Source of the DNA: Chroococcidiopsis thermalis PCC 7203
Lineage (GTDB): Bacteria; Cyanobacteriota; Cyanobacteriia; Cyanobacteriales; Chroococcidiopsidaceae
DNA length: 64,000 bases
NCBI RefSeq assembly: GCF_000317125.1
Contig: NC_019695.1
Coordinates: 4,700,336-4,764,335 of the forward strand
Direction: 5' to 3'
Below are positions 28,484 through 37,752 of this stretch, in pieces. The translations under genes and the position numbers were made by a program. Within the stretch, counting starts at the first letter, position 1; every line of letters begins with the position of its first letter. The notes beneath the pieces are model-generated. The model saw only the letters and a program-made list of their open reading frames with translations. It was not told the origin of the DNA and did no database searches.

Positions 28484-28672
28484 AGTAATATTTCCGTTGC
28501 CTTAGATATCAATACAACCTACACTGATTCAAGCCATCCAACCGTCGTGTTTAGCAGCGACCAGAAAATTATAAATGAAGCGAGAAAACTTTTACACGTC
28601 CGCTATCTACTTGCAAATCCTATTCGAGTAACACTAGAAACATCGAAAAGCTCTGATTGCCACTACAAAGCA

Positions 28673-29575
28673 ATGACCATGCAGAAATCCGTTCCCATTA
28701 ACTGGACGTTAATTCAACAGCGCCTCACTCCATACTTATTTTTACTACCAGCACTGCTCGTTCTGGGGTTAACGGTCTTTTATCCTGCCCTTCAAGCATT
28801 TTACTTGAGCTTTACTCGTTACGAATACGACATAACCCAAGCACCTGAATGGATTGGCTTGGCTAACTTTGAGCGTTTGTGGCAGGATAAAGTCTTTTGG
28901 CAAACTTTGGGAAATACAATATTGTATTTGGCGATCGCCGTGCCGATTTTGGTTGCAATTCCTTTGATTTTGGCGATTTTAGTTAACCAGAAACTACGAG
29001 GAATGCACTGGTTTCGCGCTGCCTATTACACGCCTGTGATTATTTCTATGGTCGTAGCAGGGATTGCTTGGCGGTGGTTATATGCTCAGAATGGATTGCT
29101 AAATCAATTATTGAAACAAACTGGAATTTTAACTAGTGGTATACCCTGGCTGACTAGTCCCAGATTTGCCCTTTTTAGCGTCATCGCGGTGACAGTGTGG
29201 AAAGGACTGGGATACTACATGGTGATTTATTTAGCTGGGTTACAGTCGATTCCAGCAGAATTATACGAAGCTGCTGCGATCGACGGTTCCGATGGCGTGC
29301 GCAAACACTGGGATGTTACAGTGCCATTAATGCGACCTTACTTAATGCTAGTAGCTGTCATTTCTGCCATTTCCGCCACCAAGGTTTTTGAAGAAATCTA
29401 CATCATGACCAAAGGTGGACCCCGCAACAGTTCTAAAACTATTGTTTATTACCTTTACGAACAAGCTTTTGGCAGTAGTTTAGATATTAGCTACGCCTGC
29501 ACGATCGGTTTGGCAATGTTTTTAATCATCTTGGTTTTGTCAATTTTGAATCTGAAACTGTCGCCGAAGAATTAG
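28673..29575 (+). CDS. Sugar ABC transporter permease (MalF/UgpA type)
   Basis: 300 aa from the ATG at 28673. A longer GTG frame from 28547 adds 42 residues without family resemblance and with no ribosome site. Six membrane helices are visible, with the binding-protein-dependent permease EAA loop at EAAAIDGSDGVRKHWDVTVPLMRP, which contacts the ATPase. The N-terminal LFLLPALLVLGLTVFYPALQAFYLSF is typical of CUT1 permeases. No second permease, ATPase or binding protein is nearby, so partners must be encoded elsewhere. Confidence 0.88.
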   Translation: MTMQKSVPINWTLIQQRLTPYLFLLPALLVLGLTVFYPALQAFYLSFTRYEYDITQAPEWIGLANFERLWQDKVFWQTLGNTILYLAIAVPILVAIPLILAILVNQKLRGMHWFRAAYYTPVIISMVVAGIAWRWLYAQNGLLNQLLKQTGILTSGIPWLTSPRFALFSVIAVTVWKGLGYYMVIYLAGLQSIPAELYEAAAIDGSDGVRKHWDVTVPLMRPYLMLVAVISAISATKVFEEIYIMTKGGPRNSSKTIVYYLYEQAFGSSLDISYACTIGLAMFLIILVLSILNLKLSPKN

Positions 29576-29578
29576 CAG

Positions 29579-29608
29579 TGTAGAGACGTTACATGTAACG
29601 TCTCTACT
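29579..29608. repeat. GACGTTACATGTAACGTC palindrome, copy 3
   Basis: The palindrome begins 4 bp after the permease stop codon and is followed by TTTTT on the plus strand. Here it could double as a terminator between convergent genes. Confidence 0.85.
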
Positions 29609-29619
29609 TTTTCTAGCGA

Positions 29620-31227
29620 TTAACTAACGACAAAGGGACTAAAAACAACCCAAAATACCAAGACGATCGCGGCGAGGATGAAACTCGACCTAACATTGAG
29701 ATTGTGCGATCGATGCGAACCAGCAAACTTCTCCAACTCTGCATCTGAGTGTTGGAAGATTTCTAGTTGTCTCTGGTTTGGTGCAGCACTGGTTAAACTG
29801 ACAAGTACCAAAATGGCAATAGAAATGACAAACAGCAGAATCGCGAAGTGTAAGAAATTGATTGTGGCATAGGCTACCAAAGGTCGCCAAGTTATCCAAC
29901 CTGCTTTTACGGCGATTTCGGCGATAAATCGAATTGCACCCAAAATAAAACCAGTAATTAAGGTATTGAAAGCTGCCCTACCAGTAGCGCGTTTCCACAA
30001 TATCCCCATCAAGAAGACAGCAGCAATCGGTGGCGAAACGTAGGCTTGGACTGACTGGAGATAGACGTAAAGCTGATTGCTCATCAACCCGATAAAGGGG
30101 AGCCATAGCAAACCAGTCACTACCAGTAGAATAGTCGAAATCTGTCCGGCTCGCACTAACTCGCGATCGCTTGCTTCTGGTTTCCATTTTTGGTAGAAGT
30201 CCATCACAACTAGCGTGGAACTACTGTTAAAAACGCTGGAAAGAGAACTCATCAACGCTGCCAGCAACCCAGCTACCACTAATCCTTTAATTCCAGGCGG
30301 GAGGAGATTATTCACCATCGTGGCATATATCCGGTCTGGTTCTACATCGGGAAACAGAATTCTCCCGGCGATCCCTGGTAAGACAAGGATAAATACAGGT
30401 AGAAGTTTTAAAAATCCAGCAAAAATTGTCGATCGCCTTGCGACTTCAATATTAGGTGCGGCAAGGGTGCGTTGGACGATCATTTGATCTGTACACCAAT
30501 ACCACAAACCTAAGATGGGTGCGCCGAATAAAATTCCCGTCCAGGGAAAATCGGGATGATTGATGTCTTTCCACAAACTAAAGAAGTTGGGATCGACTTT
30601 TTGATACAAAGCACCGAAACCACCCACATCAATAATTGCTGTTGCAGTTAAGAAAATTCCGCCGCCAATCAGAATAAATGCTTGGAAGAAATCAGTATAA
30701 ATTACTGCTCTCAAACCGCCAAAAATTGTATACGCACCCGTAGCCACAATCAAGGCGATCGCACCTAGCCAAATATTCCAGCCTAAAATTGTTTGCAGAA
30801 CGATCGCCCCTGCATAAACCGCGACGCTAATTTTTGTAAAGACATAAGCAATTAATGAAATTGCGGATAGATAGGTACGGCACTGACGATTAAACCGCCT
30901 TTCTAAAAACTCCGGCATTGTAAATACACCAGTGCGGAGATAGAACGGCACGAACAGCCAGCCTAATAGCAATAGCATAAAACAGGCAATCCATTCAAAC
31001 TGCCCTACTGCTAGACCAGAACTAGCGCCGCTACCTGCTAATCCAATGAAGTGTTCGGCAGAAATATTGCTAGCAAATAGACTCGCACCAATTGCTGCCC
31101 AGCCAATACTTCCACCGCCCAAAAAATATGATTTGCTAGTCGCTAAACTTTTCTGACTCGACCAATAACCAATCGCCGCTACACCTACAAAGTAAGCAAC
31201 GAGAAACACGATATCTATAGCAGCCAC
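29620..31227 (-). CDS. Sodium/sugar symporter (SGLT-like, SSS family)
   Basis: 535 aa with about 14 hydrophobic helices. SGLT-like stretches include SYFLGGGSIGWAAIGASLFASNISAEHFIGLAGSGA (in two pieces, helix 2), the GIL.GAPILGLWYWCTDQMIVQRTLAA block and GLLAALMSSLSSVFNSSSTL. These correspond to the sugar and sodium sites of vSGLT-type carriers, so a sugar or polyol/inositol substrate is likely. It converges with the sugar ABC permease, hinting at a carbohydrate-uptake neighbourhood together with the porin at 31.7 kb. Confidence 0.88.
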   Translation of the reverse strand: MAAIDIVFLVAYFVGVAAIGYWSSQKSLATSKSYFLGGGSIGWAAIGASLFASNISAEHFIGLAGSGASSGLAVGQFEWIACFMLLLLGWLFVPFYLRTGVFTMPEFLERRFNRQCRTYLSAISLIAYVFTKISVAVYAGAIVLQTILGWNIWLGAIALIVATGAYTIFGGLRAVIYTDFFQAFILIGGGIFLTATAIIDVGGFGALYQKVDPNFFSLWKDINHPDFPWTGILFGAPILGLWYWCTDQMIVQRTLAAPNIEVARRSTIFAGFLKLLPVFILVLPGIAGRILFPDVEPDRIYATMVNNLLPPGIKGLVVAGLLAALMSSLSSVFNSSSTLVVMDFYQKWKPEASDRELVRAGQISTILLVVTGLLWLPFIGLMSNQLYVYLQSVQAYVSPPIAAVFLMGILWKRATGRAAFNTLITGFILGAIRFIAEIAVKAGWITWRPLVAYATINFLHFAILLFVISIAILVLVSLTSAAPNQRQLEIFQHSDAELEKFAGSHRSHNLNVRSSFILAAIVLVFWVVFSPFVVS

Positions 31228-31696
31228 CGTCTTCTCCTACAATTTTTAAATTTCTTAACTAAACGTTGAACGAAAAGTTTTGTGAAGAAAAATTAAGAAG
31301 TAGGTGCGGGAATGCTCCGAGCGCCTACTTCCTGGTTTTCTCGTAGTTTGTCGATCCCTAGCCGCAAAAAGCTGTAATTTTCAGTGAAAACTAAATTTTG
31401 TTTAATTGTTATCAGTCGTGGGTTAGATATTTTCTTAATACCCAAAAACTCCTAATAATTAATCGTAGAAATAATTTGTGCTTTCTAGCAAATTAATTTA
31501 GAATTTGTAACCAATTTCTTGAATTTTTCTTAAGTCAATCCAAACTCATCCGTAAGATATATGACTGTAGCTAGATGCTCGATGATATTCTTAATTTATT
31601 AAGATGTAATGCTGCTAAAAAACAGCTATTGTTGAGCCTAAAGGTTTTCTCTTTAGACTAAATAAAAGCAGGGTAAAATTTTTTGTAAAAAATAAA
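31228..31696. other. AT-rich divergent region between symporter and porin
   Basis: 469 bp, AT-rich, holding the promoters of the minus-strand symporter and the plus-strand porin. I find no coding frame, HIP1 site or palindromic repeat, and cannot support a specific operator. Confidence 0.5.
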
Positions 31697-33304
31697 GTGA
31701 GTGGCGAACGGATGAACACAAAATTGCCGCACGCTAGATTGTTTCTGGCTGCGAATTTAGTAGCGGCTTTAGTAGGAATGAATGCGGAAACTACCTTAGC
31801 ATTGCCGCTAGAAAATAGTATGGCTCAAGTTACGTCAGTCTCTCAACTATCAGACGTGCAACCGACAGATTGGGTATTTCAAGCATTGCAATCTTTGGTA
31901 GAAAGATATGGTTGTATTGCGGGATATCCCGATGGAACTTATCGAGGAAATCGTGCTTTAACGAGATATGAGTTTGCAGCAGGATTGAATGCTTGTTTAG
32001 ATCGAGTCAACGAACTAATTGCTACAGCTAGTGCAGATGTAGTGACGAAAGAAGACTTAGCAACATTACAACGTTTGCAAACAGAATTTAGTACGGAACT
32101 GGTAACTCTGCGCGGTCGAGTTGATAGTTTGGAAGCACAAACAGCAGAATTAGAAGCAAATCAGTTTTCGACAACGACAAAACTTAATGTCAGTTTAATT
32201 ACAGCAATTACAGATACGTTTGGCGATCGCATAGCTGAAGATGAGGACGATTCTAATACGATATTCGGCTATCGTTCGCGGATGAATTTTGAAACGAGTT
32301 TTACCGGACGAGATTTACTACGGACTCGTTTGGAATTTGGTAACTTTGGCGATATGGAAGACGTGTCGGGTACGAACATGACACGGCTTAACTTTGATAC
32401 AAATACTGAGAACGATGTAACTGTACCGCACTTGTTATATCGTTTCCCCGTGGGTTCCAACCTCACCTTTACTGTAGGTCCCGCCGGAGTTGGTTACACC
32501 GATATTACAGATACTCTGACTCCTCCCAGCATTGCCGATGATAGCCGAGGTATTCCCTCTCTGTTTGGCGAATACAGTCCCCTGTATCGTCGCGGTGGTG
32601 GTGGTGCGGCGGTGAATTGGGAGATTGCCGAGAGTTTAACTTTGACTCTAGGATATTTAGCTGGTAGTCCCAGCGATCCTGGTGATGGTGCTGGTTTATT
32701 TAACGGTACGTATCACGCCTTAGCACAACTTGCTGTAGATGGTGATTGGGGTGCGGCTGGAATTGCTTACTCGCGCAGTTATAATCCGGCGGGAGTCGTG
32801 GATCTCACTGGTAGTACGGGGAGTTTGTTGGCTAGCGAACCATTTGGAGACGATATTGCGACATCCGCAGACATCTTTGCTTTTCAAGGGTTTTATCGCT
32901 TTTCACCCAAGTTTCAATTACATGGTTGGGTAGGTTACATCAGTGCGAGTGCTAATGGTTCGGGTTTGAGTGCGATCGCCGATGGTAGTGGAGGAACTAT
33001 TGCTAGTACTGTTGAAGATGGGGATAGTGCAGATCTTTGGTATGGTGCTGTGGGTTTAACTTTCCCAGATGTGGGGGGTGAAGGTAATTTACCGGGGATT
33101 TTGGTTGGTTTACCTCCTAGAGTGACAGATAGCGACGTGCGCGATGAAGATGACACTTCATATCATGTTGAGGCTTTTTACCGTTTTCAAGTTAACGATT
33201 ATATTTCTGTGACTCCGGGTTTTTGGGTAGTATTTAATCCTGAAAATAACAGCGATAATAGCAATCAATATGTTGGGGTAATTCGGACGAGTTTTAATTT
33301 TTAA
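31697..33304 (+). CDS. SLH-domain outer membrane porin (iron uptake porin / OprB-like)
   Basis: 535 aa, the usual length for the cyanobacterial SLH-porin family (SomA/Slr1841-like). A signal peptide is followed by an SLH domain (about 50-105: DVQPTDWVFQALQSLVERYG and GYPDGTYRGNRALTRYEFA). A coiled-coil spacer with VTKEDLATLQRL comes next, then an OprB-type beta-barrel ending in Phe (RTSFNF), as required for outer-membrane insertion. The nominal GTG start is five codons before ATG 31712, which is equally plausible. It probably admits inorganic ions or small solutes. Confidence 0.88.
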   Translation: MSGERMNTKLPHARLFLAANLVAALVGMNAETTLALPLENSMAQVTSVSQLSDVQPTDWVFQALQSLVERYGCIAGYPDGTYRGNRALTRYEFAAGLNACLDRVNELIATASADVVTKEDLATLQRLQTEFSTELVTLRGRVDSLEAQTAELEANQFSTTTKLNVSLITAITDTFGDRIAEDEDDSNTIFGYRSRMNFETSFTGRDLLRTRLEFGNFGDMEDVSGTNMTRLNFDTNTENDVTVPHLLYRFPVGSNLTFTVGPAGVGYTDITDTLTPPSIADDSRGIPSLFGEYSPLYRRGGGGAAVNWEIAESLTLTLGYLAGSPSDPGDGAGLFNGTYHALAQLAVDGDWGAAGIAYSRSYNPAGVVDLTGSTGSLLASEPFGDDIATSADIFAFQGFYRFSPKFQLHGWVGYISASANGSGLSAIADGSGGTIASTVEDGDSADLWYGAVGLTFPDVGGEGNLPGILVGLPPRVTDSDVRDEDDTSYHVEAFYRFQVNDYISVTPGFWVVFNPENNSDNSNQYVGVIRTSFNF

Positions 33305-33335
33305 TCCCAATTTGCTGTTTGACTACGCCGCAGAA

Positions 33336-33369
33336 GATCCCCCCAACCCCCCTTTTTAAGGGGGGCTAT
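33336..33369. repeat. C6-AA-C6 palindromic repeat, left inverted copy
   Basis: A GATC-C6-AA-C6-T5-AA-G6-CTAT type element. Its first 34 bp are the exact reverse complement of 35037-35070 on the other side of the LRAT gene. Confidence 0.9.
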
Positions 33370-33567
33370 ATGAACCCGTCCTTTGAATATGATATGGTGA
33401 TAAAGAATTTTTGATAGATTAAAATTGTCACGCAAAGACGCAAAGGCGCTAAGAGAAATCTTGGTGTCTTTGCGTTTTTGCATGTTAATTGTTAGTGGCT
33501 ATTTATTTTGTGGGAATACTGGATAGAGGTGCGATCGCATCTTCAATATTTTATTTTAGTGTGAGTT

Positions 33568-35025
33568 ATGGCAAAAGGGGATCATATCTACATTAATTGT
33601 GGTAATTATACTCATCATGGAATTGATTGCGGTGATGGCACAGCTATTCACTACATAGGTGAATCGATGCAAGGTGTCATTTCTCGTACTTCTATGGATG
33701 CTTTTACTTCTGGAAAGCAATTATTTACTAGGCAATACGAGATTTGCGATTTGCCAGAAATTATAATTCAACGAGCTGAAAGCCGATTAGGTGAAGATAG
33801 ATACAATCTTCTCTTTAACAACTGCGAACACTTTTCTAGTTGGTGTAAAACTGGCAAACATGAAAGCGAACAGGTAAATAGCGCTATAGCTATTGCAGTT
33901 GACATTCTGAAATTTGGAGTTTCATTTATGAATAATCAGACTATGAATACAGTAAATGCAACATTTGTAATTCCTGAAGAAATTGCTTTTGGGATAAATG
34001 ATGGAACTTTAGAGCGGGTTGGAGGTATTATTCGTGATACTCAAACTAAGCAAGTTGTTGCTTGGCTACGCGAATCAGTTTCAGAATTTTCAGGATCTTT
34101 ACCGCTAGGTTCTGTGGCTAGTATCCTAAGTTTAGGAGTGTCTACACTCAACTTAGCAATTTCAGTCATGGGATTTACTATGGTAGCAAATCGTTTGAAC
34201 GAAATTGAAAAAAAATTGCAGCAAACACAAGAAATATTATTAAAGTCAAATCAAGAACTTGCGAGTAAAATCGATCTCTCATTCTACGCAAATTTTTATG
34301 CAGCACTAAATTTAGCAGATAGTGCTTTTACCATGAGTAATCCTGACAACCGAAGAATTAGTGCAATGCAAGCTATTAATCGATTTTTAGAAGCTGAGAA
34401 ACATTATAGTTTCTATGCTATGAATGCGATTGAGCAAAGTCTTAGAGTTGCCGAACAATACCTTTTAACTTTATCTTTTACTTATATTGCAGAGGCACGT
34501 TGCTATCTTGAGCTTGAAGAACCAATAGTAGCACAAATGCGATTACAGAAAGGTTTAGACACTTTGCGTCCGTTGGTTGAAAAATATGTTAATACTTTAC
34601 TAACATCTAATCCAGCAGCTTATTTACATCCTAGTTTGAGCGATCGCATCACTTTACGCAAACTAACAGCAGTTTATCAATGGTTAGATCCTATCAAGAA
34701 TGAAAATACAGTATTTCAATCTCAGCGTGAAAACTTTTTCAAAATAGCACAAAGTTCTGATTCTTGGGTGAAATCTCTCCCTGATGCTGTTTTGGCATAT
34801 GTAGAGGATAAGAGTGTTCCTAAGATTTATACAGACTTACCTAAAGTTATGAACAGAATTGAAGCTATGCTCGAAACATACAATCGAATTAAAGCATACC
34901 AGTCAGAAGTAAAAGCGATCGCGCAACTTGGAATTAGCTTTCAAGATTGGCTGAAATTAGCACCTGCTGAGGCGAAACCAGAAAAAGCAGAATTAATGTA
35001 TATTATTCCATCTGCTCCACTTTAA
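33568..35025 (+). CDS. LRAT/NlpC-P60-like domain protein with membrane and helical C-terminal region
   Basis: 485 aa. Residues 1 to about 110 form an LRAT-type domain: His17 (YTHHGID), His28 (AIHYIG) and Cys86 (NNCEHFSSWC) correspond to the His-His-Cys catalytic set of permuted papain-like acyltransferases/phospholipases. A hydrophobic stretch near 185-215 (VASILSLGVSTLNLAISVMGF) is followed by a coiled coil (NRLNEIEKKLQQTQEILLKS) and a long helical region I do not recognise. The architecture suggests a lipid-acting enzyme tethered to a membrane or an effector module. The gene is AT-rich and bracketed by perfect inverted repeats. The function of the C-terminus is unknown. Confidence 0.75.
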   Translation: MAKGDHIYINCGNYTHHGIDCGDGTAIHYIGESMQGVISRTSMDAFTSGKQLFTRQYEICDLPEIIIQRAESRLGEDRYNLLFNNCEHFSSWCKTGKHESEQVNSAIAIAVDILKFGVSFMNNQTMNTVNATFVIPEEIAFGINDGTLERVGGIIRDTQTKQVVAWLRESVSEFSGSLPLGSVASILSLGVSTLNLAISVMGFTMVANRLNEIEKKLQQTQEILLKSNQELASKIDLSFYANFYAALNLADSAFTMSNPDNRRISAMQAINRFLEAEKHYSFYAMNAIEQSLRVAEQYLLTLSFTYIAEARCYLELEEPIVAQMRLQKGLDTLRPLVEKYVNTLLTSNPAAYLHPSLSDRITLRKLTAVYQWLDPIKNENTVFQSQRENFFKIAQSSDSWVKSLPDAVLAYVEDKSVPKIYTDLPKVMNRIEAMLETYNRIKAYQSEVKAIAQLGISFQDWLKLAPAEAKPEKAELMYIIPSAPL

Positions 35026-35036
35026 TCCACCAACTC

Positions 35037-35070
35037 ATAGCCCCCCTTAAAAAGGGGGGTTGGGGGGATC
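35037..35070. repeat. C6-AA-C6 palindromic repeat, right inverted copy
   Basis: Perfect 34-bp reverse complement of the copy at 33336-33369. It lies 11 bp past the LRAT gene stop codon. Confidence 0.9.
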
Positions 35071-35078
35071 TCGCGGAT

Positions 35079-36566
35079 CTAAAATCTCTCAACTGAGGCA
35101 AACTCTTTAATATCAGTCATCTTGGCTGCTTCCCCACAAGTACGAGGAGTCGGAAAGATCTTGCCGGGATTAGCTAAACCTTTGGGGTTAATCGCCTCCC
35201 TGACATATTGCATCGTCTCCAAATCTGCTTCAGAAAACATCTCGGGCATAAAACATTTTTTATCTGCACCAATGCCGTGTTCGCCGGAAATACTACCACC
35301 CACTTTAACGCAGAGTTTGAGAATTTCTCCCCCTAATTCTTCTACTTGATGCAATGCCCCTGGTACGGAATTATCGTACAAAATTAATGGGTGAAGATTC
35401 CCATCACCCGCATGAAATACGTTCGCAATTTGATAGCCATATTGCTGACTCAAATTTTCAATTTCTTGTAAAACGTAGGGCAATTGAGTACGCGGAATCA
35501 CCCCATCTTGAACGTAGTAATCGGGGCTGAGATGTCCGGCAGCGGCAAATGCTGCTTTGCGTCCTTTCCACAATTTGAGGCGCGTTTCAGGATCGCTAGC
35601 CGTAGTAATTCCCCTTGCACCATTTTTCAAACAAATATCGCTAATCAGCTGTTTAGTTTCTGCGACTTCTACAGCTATGCCGTCAATTTCTACTAACAAG
35701 ATTGCCGTAGCATCTCTGGGATAACAACCCGTGGCAACAACATCTTCTACAGCATTGATGCTGAGGTTATCCATCATTTCCATCCCAGCCGGAATAATTC
35801 CCGCACTGATGATGTCTGAAACCGCTGCCCCTGCTGCTTCTACGCTGGTAAAGTCGGCAAGCAAGACGCAAATTGATTCGGCTGATTTGAGAATCCGTAG
35901 CGTAATTTCGGTAGCAATTCCCAACGTACCTTCAGAACCGACAAATACGCCTGTAAGATCGTAACCCGGCATTTCTGGTACTTGTCCGCCCAAATCGACG
36001 ATCGAACCATCGGGGGTAACGACTTTTAAGCCTAATACGTGGTTGGTAGTGACACCATATTTAAGACAATGTACCCCACCGGAATTCTCAGCAACATTCC
36101 CGCCCACCGAACAGATAATTTGACTGGAAGGATCGGGGGCGTAGTAAAATCCATCACCGCTGACTGCTTGCGTCACCCAGTTGTTAATCACCCCTGGCTG
36201 TACCACAACTTGCTGATTTTCCAAATCTACGCTGAGGACTTGCCGCATCATCGAGGTGACGATTAACACGCAGTCTTCTATTGGTAATGCCCCACCAGAT
36301 AAGCCAGTACCAGAACCACGGGCAATGAAAGGAATATTGTGGCGATCGCAAATCTTTACAACTTCTGCTACTTGTTCTGTCGTTCTTGGCAACACGACAA
36401 CTGCGGGGCGCTGGCGATAACTGGTTAGTCCGTCGCACTCATAAGTAATTAATTCCTCCCGACGCTGTACCACGCCATTTTTGCCTAAGACTGCTTCAAA
36501 TTTTTTAATAATTGTCTTCCAGTCACGCTGCTGCTTGTCTTGGATTAGCATAGGGAATTCTCGCAA
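35079..36566 (-). CDS. glcD: Glycolate oxidase/dehydrogenase subunit GlcD
   Basis: 495 aa FAD-linked oxidase. The PCMH-type FAD domain has FIARGSGTGLSGGALP (about 80-95) and the pyrophosphate-binding GSEGTLGIATEITLRIL. The C-terminal substrate domain has VFHAGDGNLHPLILYD and SISGEHGIGADK. It oxidises glycolate (or D-lactate) to glyoxylate in the photorespiratory pathway, and cyanobacteria use GlcD-type dehydrogenase together with GlcE/GlcF. Those partner genes are not adjacent. D-lactate dehydrogenase activity is the alternative. Confidence 0.9.
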   Translation of the reverse strand: MREFPMLIQDKQQRDWKTIIKKFEAVLGKNGVVQRREELITYECDGLTSYRQRPAVVVLPRTTEQVAEVVKICDRHNIPFIARGSGTGLSGGALPIEDCVLIVTSMMRQVLSVDLENQQVVVQPGVINNWVTQAVSGDGFYYAPDPSSQIICSVGGNVAENSGGVHCLKYGVTTNHVLGLKVVTPDGSIVDLGGQVPEMPGYDLTGVFVGSEGTLGIATEITLRILKSAESICVLLADFTSVEAAGAAVSDIISAGIIPAGMEMMDNLSINAVEDVVATGCYPRDATAILLVEIDGIAVEVAETKQLISDICLKNGARGITTASDPETRLKLWKGRKAAFAAAGHLSPDYYVQDGVIPRTQLPYVLQEIENLSQQYGYQIANVFHAGDGNLHPLILYDNSVPGALHQVEELGGEILKLCVKVGGSISGEHGIGADKKCFMPEMFSEADLETMQYVREAINPKGLANPGKIFPTPRTCGEAAKMTDIKEFASVERF

Positions 36567-37168
36567 ATTAAATTTATTTTTAAAACTGCTGGATACTGCA
36601 ACTTAAAGATTGAAACTTCAGTGATGGCGGATAAAAAGTATCGCTATGTTACTTAATTTGGATTGACTCCCTGCGATCGCCCTCTCCAATATTGTTACAG
36701 AAACTACAACCCTTGAAATTATCTAAATTCATCTTTGTTACAATTTTTTTTGTAACTTCGACTACTTTTCTATTCTCACTTGCCAAGAGCTTATTGACAA
36801 GCGAAGCAAAAGTCAAAAGTCAAAAGTCAAAAGTCAAAATTGAGGAGTCAGAAGTCATAGGGGCGATCCTTAGCAAATAAGCTGGCAAATGGGGCTAGAA
36901 ATCTCAGTCAAAATCCGCCCGTACAAGAGTCAGAAGTATTCCACGCACCAAACACCAAATCGCTACTCACTCATGACCAATTAAGCCAGAAGTCAGAATA
37001 ACGGGGTGTGTGGGTATTTGTGGATTTTGCAGATAGTCAAATATCATTTCATCGTTAAATTCAACAATATCGATAGTTGAGTGAGAGATGAATTTATGAG
37101 CAAATCATGCAATTTTTAATTATCTGTACGGAATATATTTAGACGGATTTATGAAGAACAATACATTA
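36567..37168. other. Gene-poor stretch between glcD and a pseudogene
   Basis: About 600 bp. A 62-codon frame at 36692 begins with a hydrophobic segment and then runs into AAGTCAAAAGTC repeat DNA, so I do not accept it. The remainder is AT-rich, with HIP1 sites near 36677. No gene is supported. Confidence 0.55.
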
Positions 37169-37196
37169 GTAGGGGCGCACAGATGTGCGCCCCTAC
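37169..37196. repeat. GTAGGGGCGCAC palindrome, copy next to pseudogene
   Basis: The arms GTAGGGGCGCAC/GTGCGCCCCTAC lie directly before the beta-lactamase remnant and mark its 5' boundary. Confidence 0.85.
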
Positions 37197-37543
37197 CGAT
37201 CGCGTATTGCATCTCAATGAAAACTATCATTGGTTAAATGTGTTCATATTTCCGGCTGAATGTTTCATCCAAAGATTGTATGTCTTGGTGCTACAAATAC
37301 CTCACATTCTTGATGTTAGCGATCGCCTTGTTGCCGTTGACACGGTAATCGAGACATTAATTGAGAGGAAAAACGGGTTGGGGATGGGACTTTACACCCC
37401 AAGTAGGTTGGTATGTAGGCTATTTAGAACGAGGCGATCGCGTTTACTTTTTCGCCCTCAGTATGGACATTAATAAACCAGAGGATGCCAAAGCAAGGAT
37501 TGCAATTACTAAAAATATCCTGCGTAGTATGGGTTTACTTTGA
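37197..37543 (+). pseudogene. Remnant of a class D beta-lactamase (C-terminal third)
   Basis: The final 60 codons (from 37361) read RGKTGWGWDFTPQVGWYVGYLE, then YFFALSMDINKPEDA and the end MGLL. This carries the KTG motif and the PQVGW(Y/F)VG and YFFAL blocks of OXA-type class D beta-lactamases. Upstream, another frame shows FIQRLY and SDRLVAVDTVIETLI, matching the helix that normally precedes the KTG strand. The two parts are in different frames, separated by a stop and a short deletion, and the serine (S-x-x-K) domain is absent. It is therefore a decayed gene without predicted activity. A palindrome sits exactly at its 5' edge. Confidence 0.7.
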
Positions 37544-37595
37544 ACAGTTATCAGTTATCGGTTGACAGGGAACAGTCACCTCTTACCACGCACTT

Positions 37596-37625
37596 TGTAG
37601 AGACGTTACATGTAACGTCTCTACA
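37596..37625. repeat. GACGTTACATGTAACGTC palindrome, copy 4
   Basis: A perfect 30-bp palindrome with TGTAGAGACGTTACA arms, between the beta-lactamase remnant and smc. Confidence 0.85.
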
Positions 37626-37752
37626 CTACGAACCGACTCCCGACTCCCGACTCCCATTAGAAACTGTAGCCAATTGAATAATCTATGCTAACCTGTTGGG
37701 CATCCTGACTTTGATACACTTGTTCCTCACACTCCTCTACTGACCAGCCTAC

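Noticed and set aside
28547-28672. N-terminal extension of the sugar permease from GTG 28547
   Set aside because: No family similarity in the 42 extra residues. Membrane-permease homology begins after ATG 28673.
36692-36880. 62-aa ORF with hydrophobic start
   Set aside because: The second half is translated AAGTCAAAAGTC repeat DNA, with no ribosome-binding site and no family resemblance.
37183-37473. 96-aa ORF read as an independent gene
   Set aside because: Its middle part resembles the helix before the KTG motif of class D beta-lactamases, and the rest is out of frame with the remnant. It is treated as part of the pseudogene.
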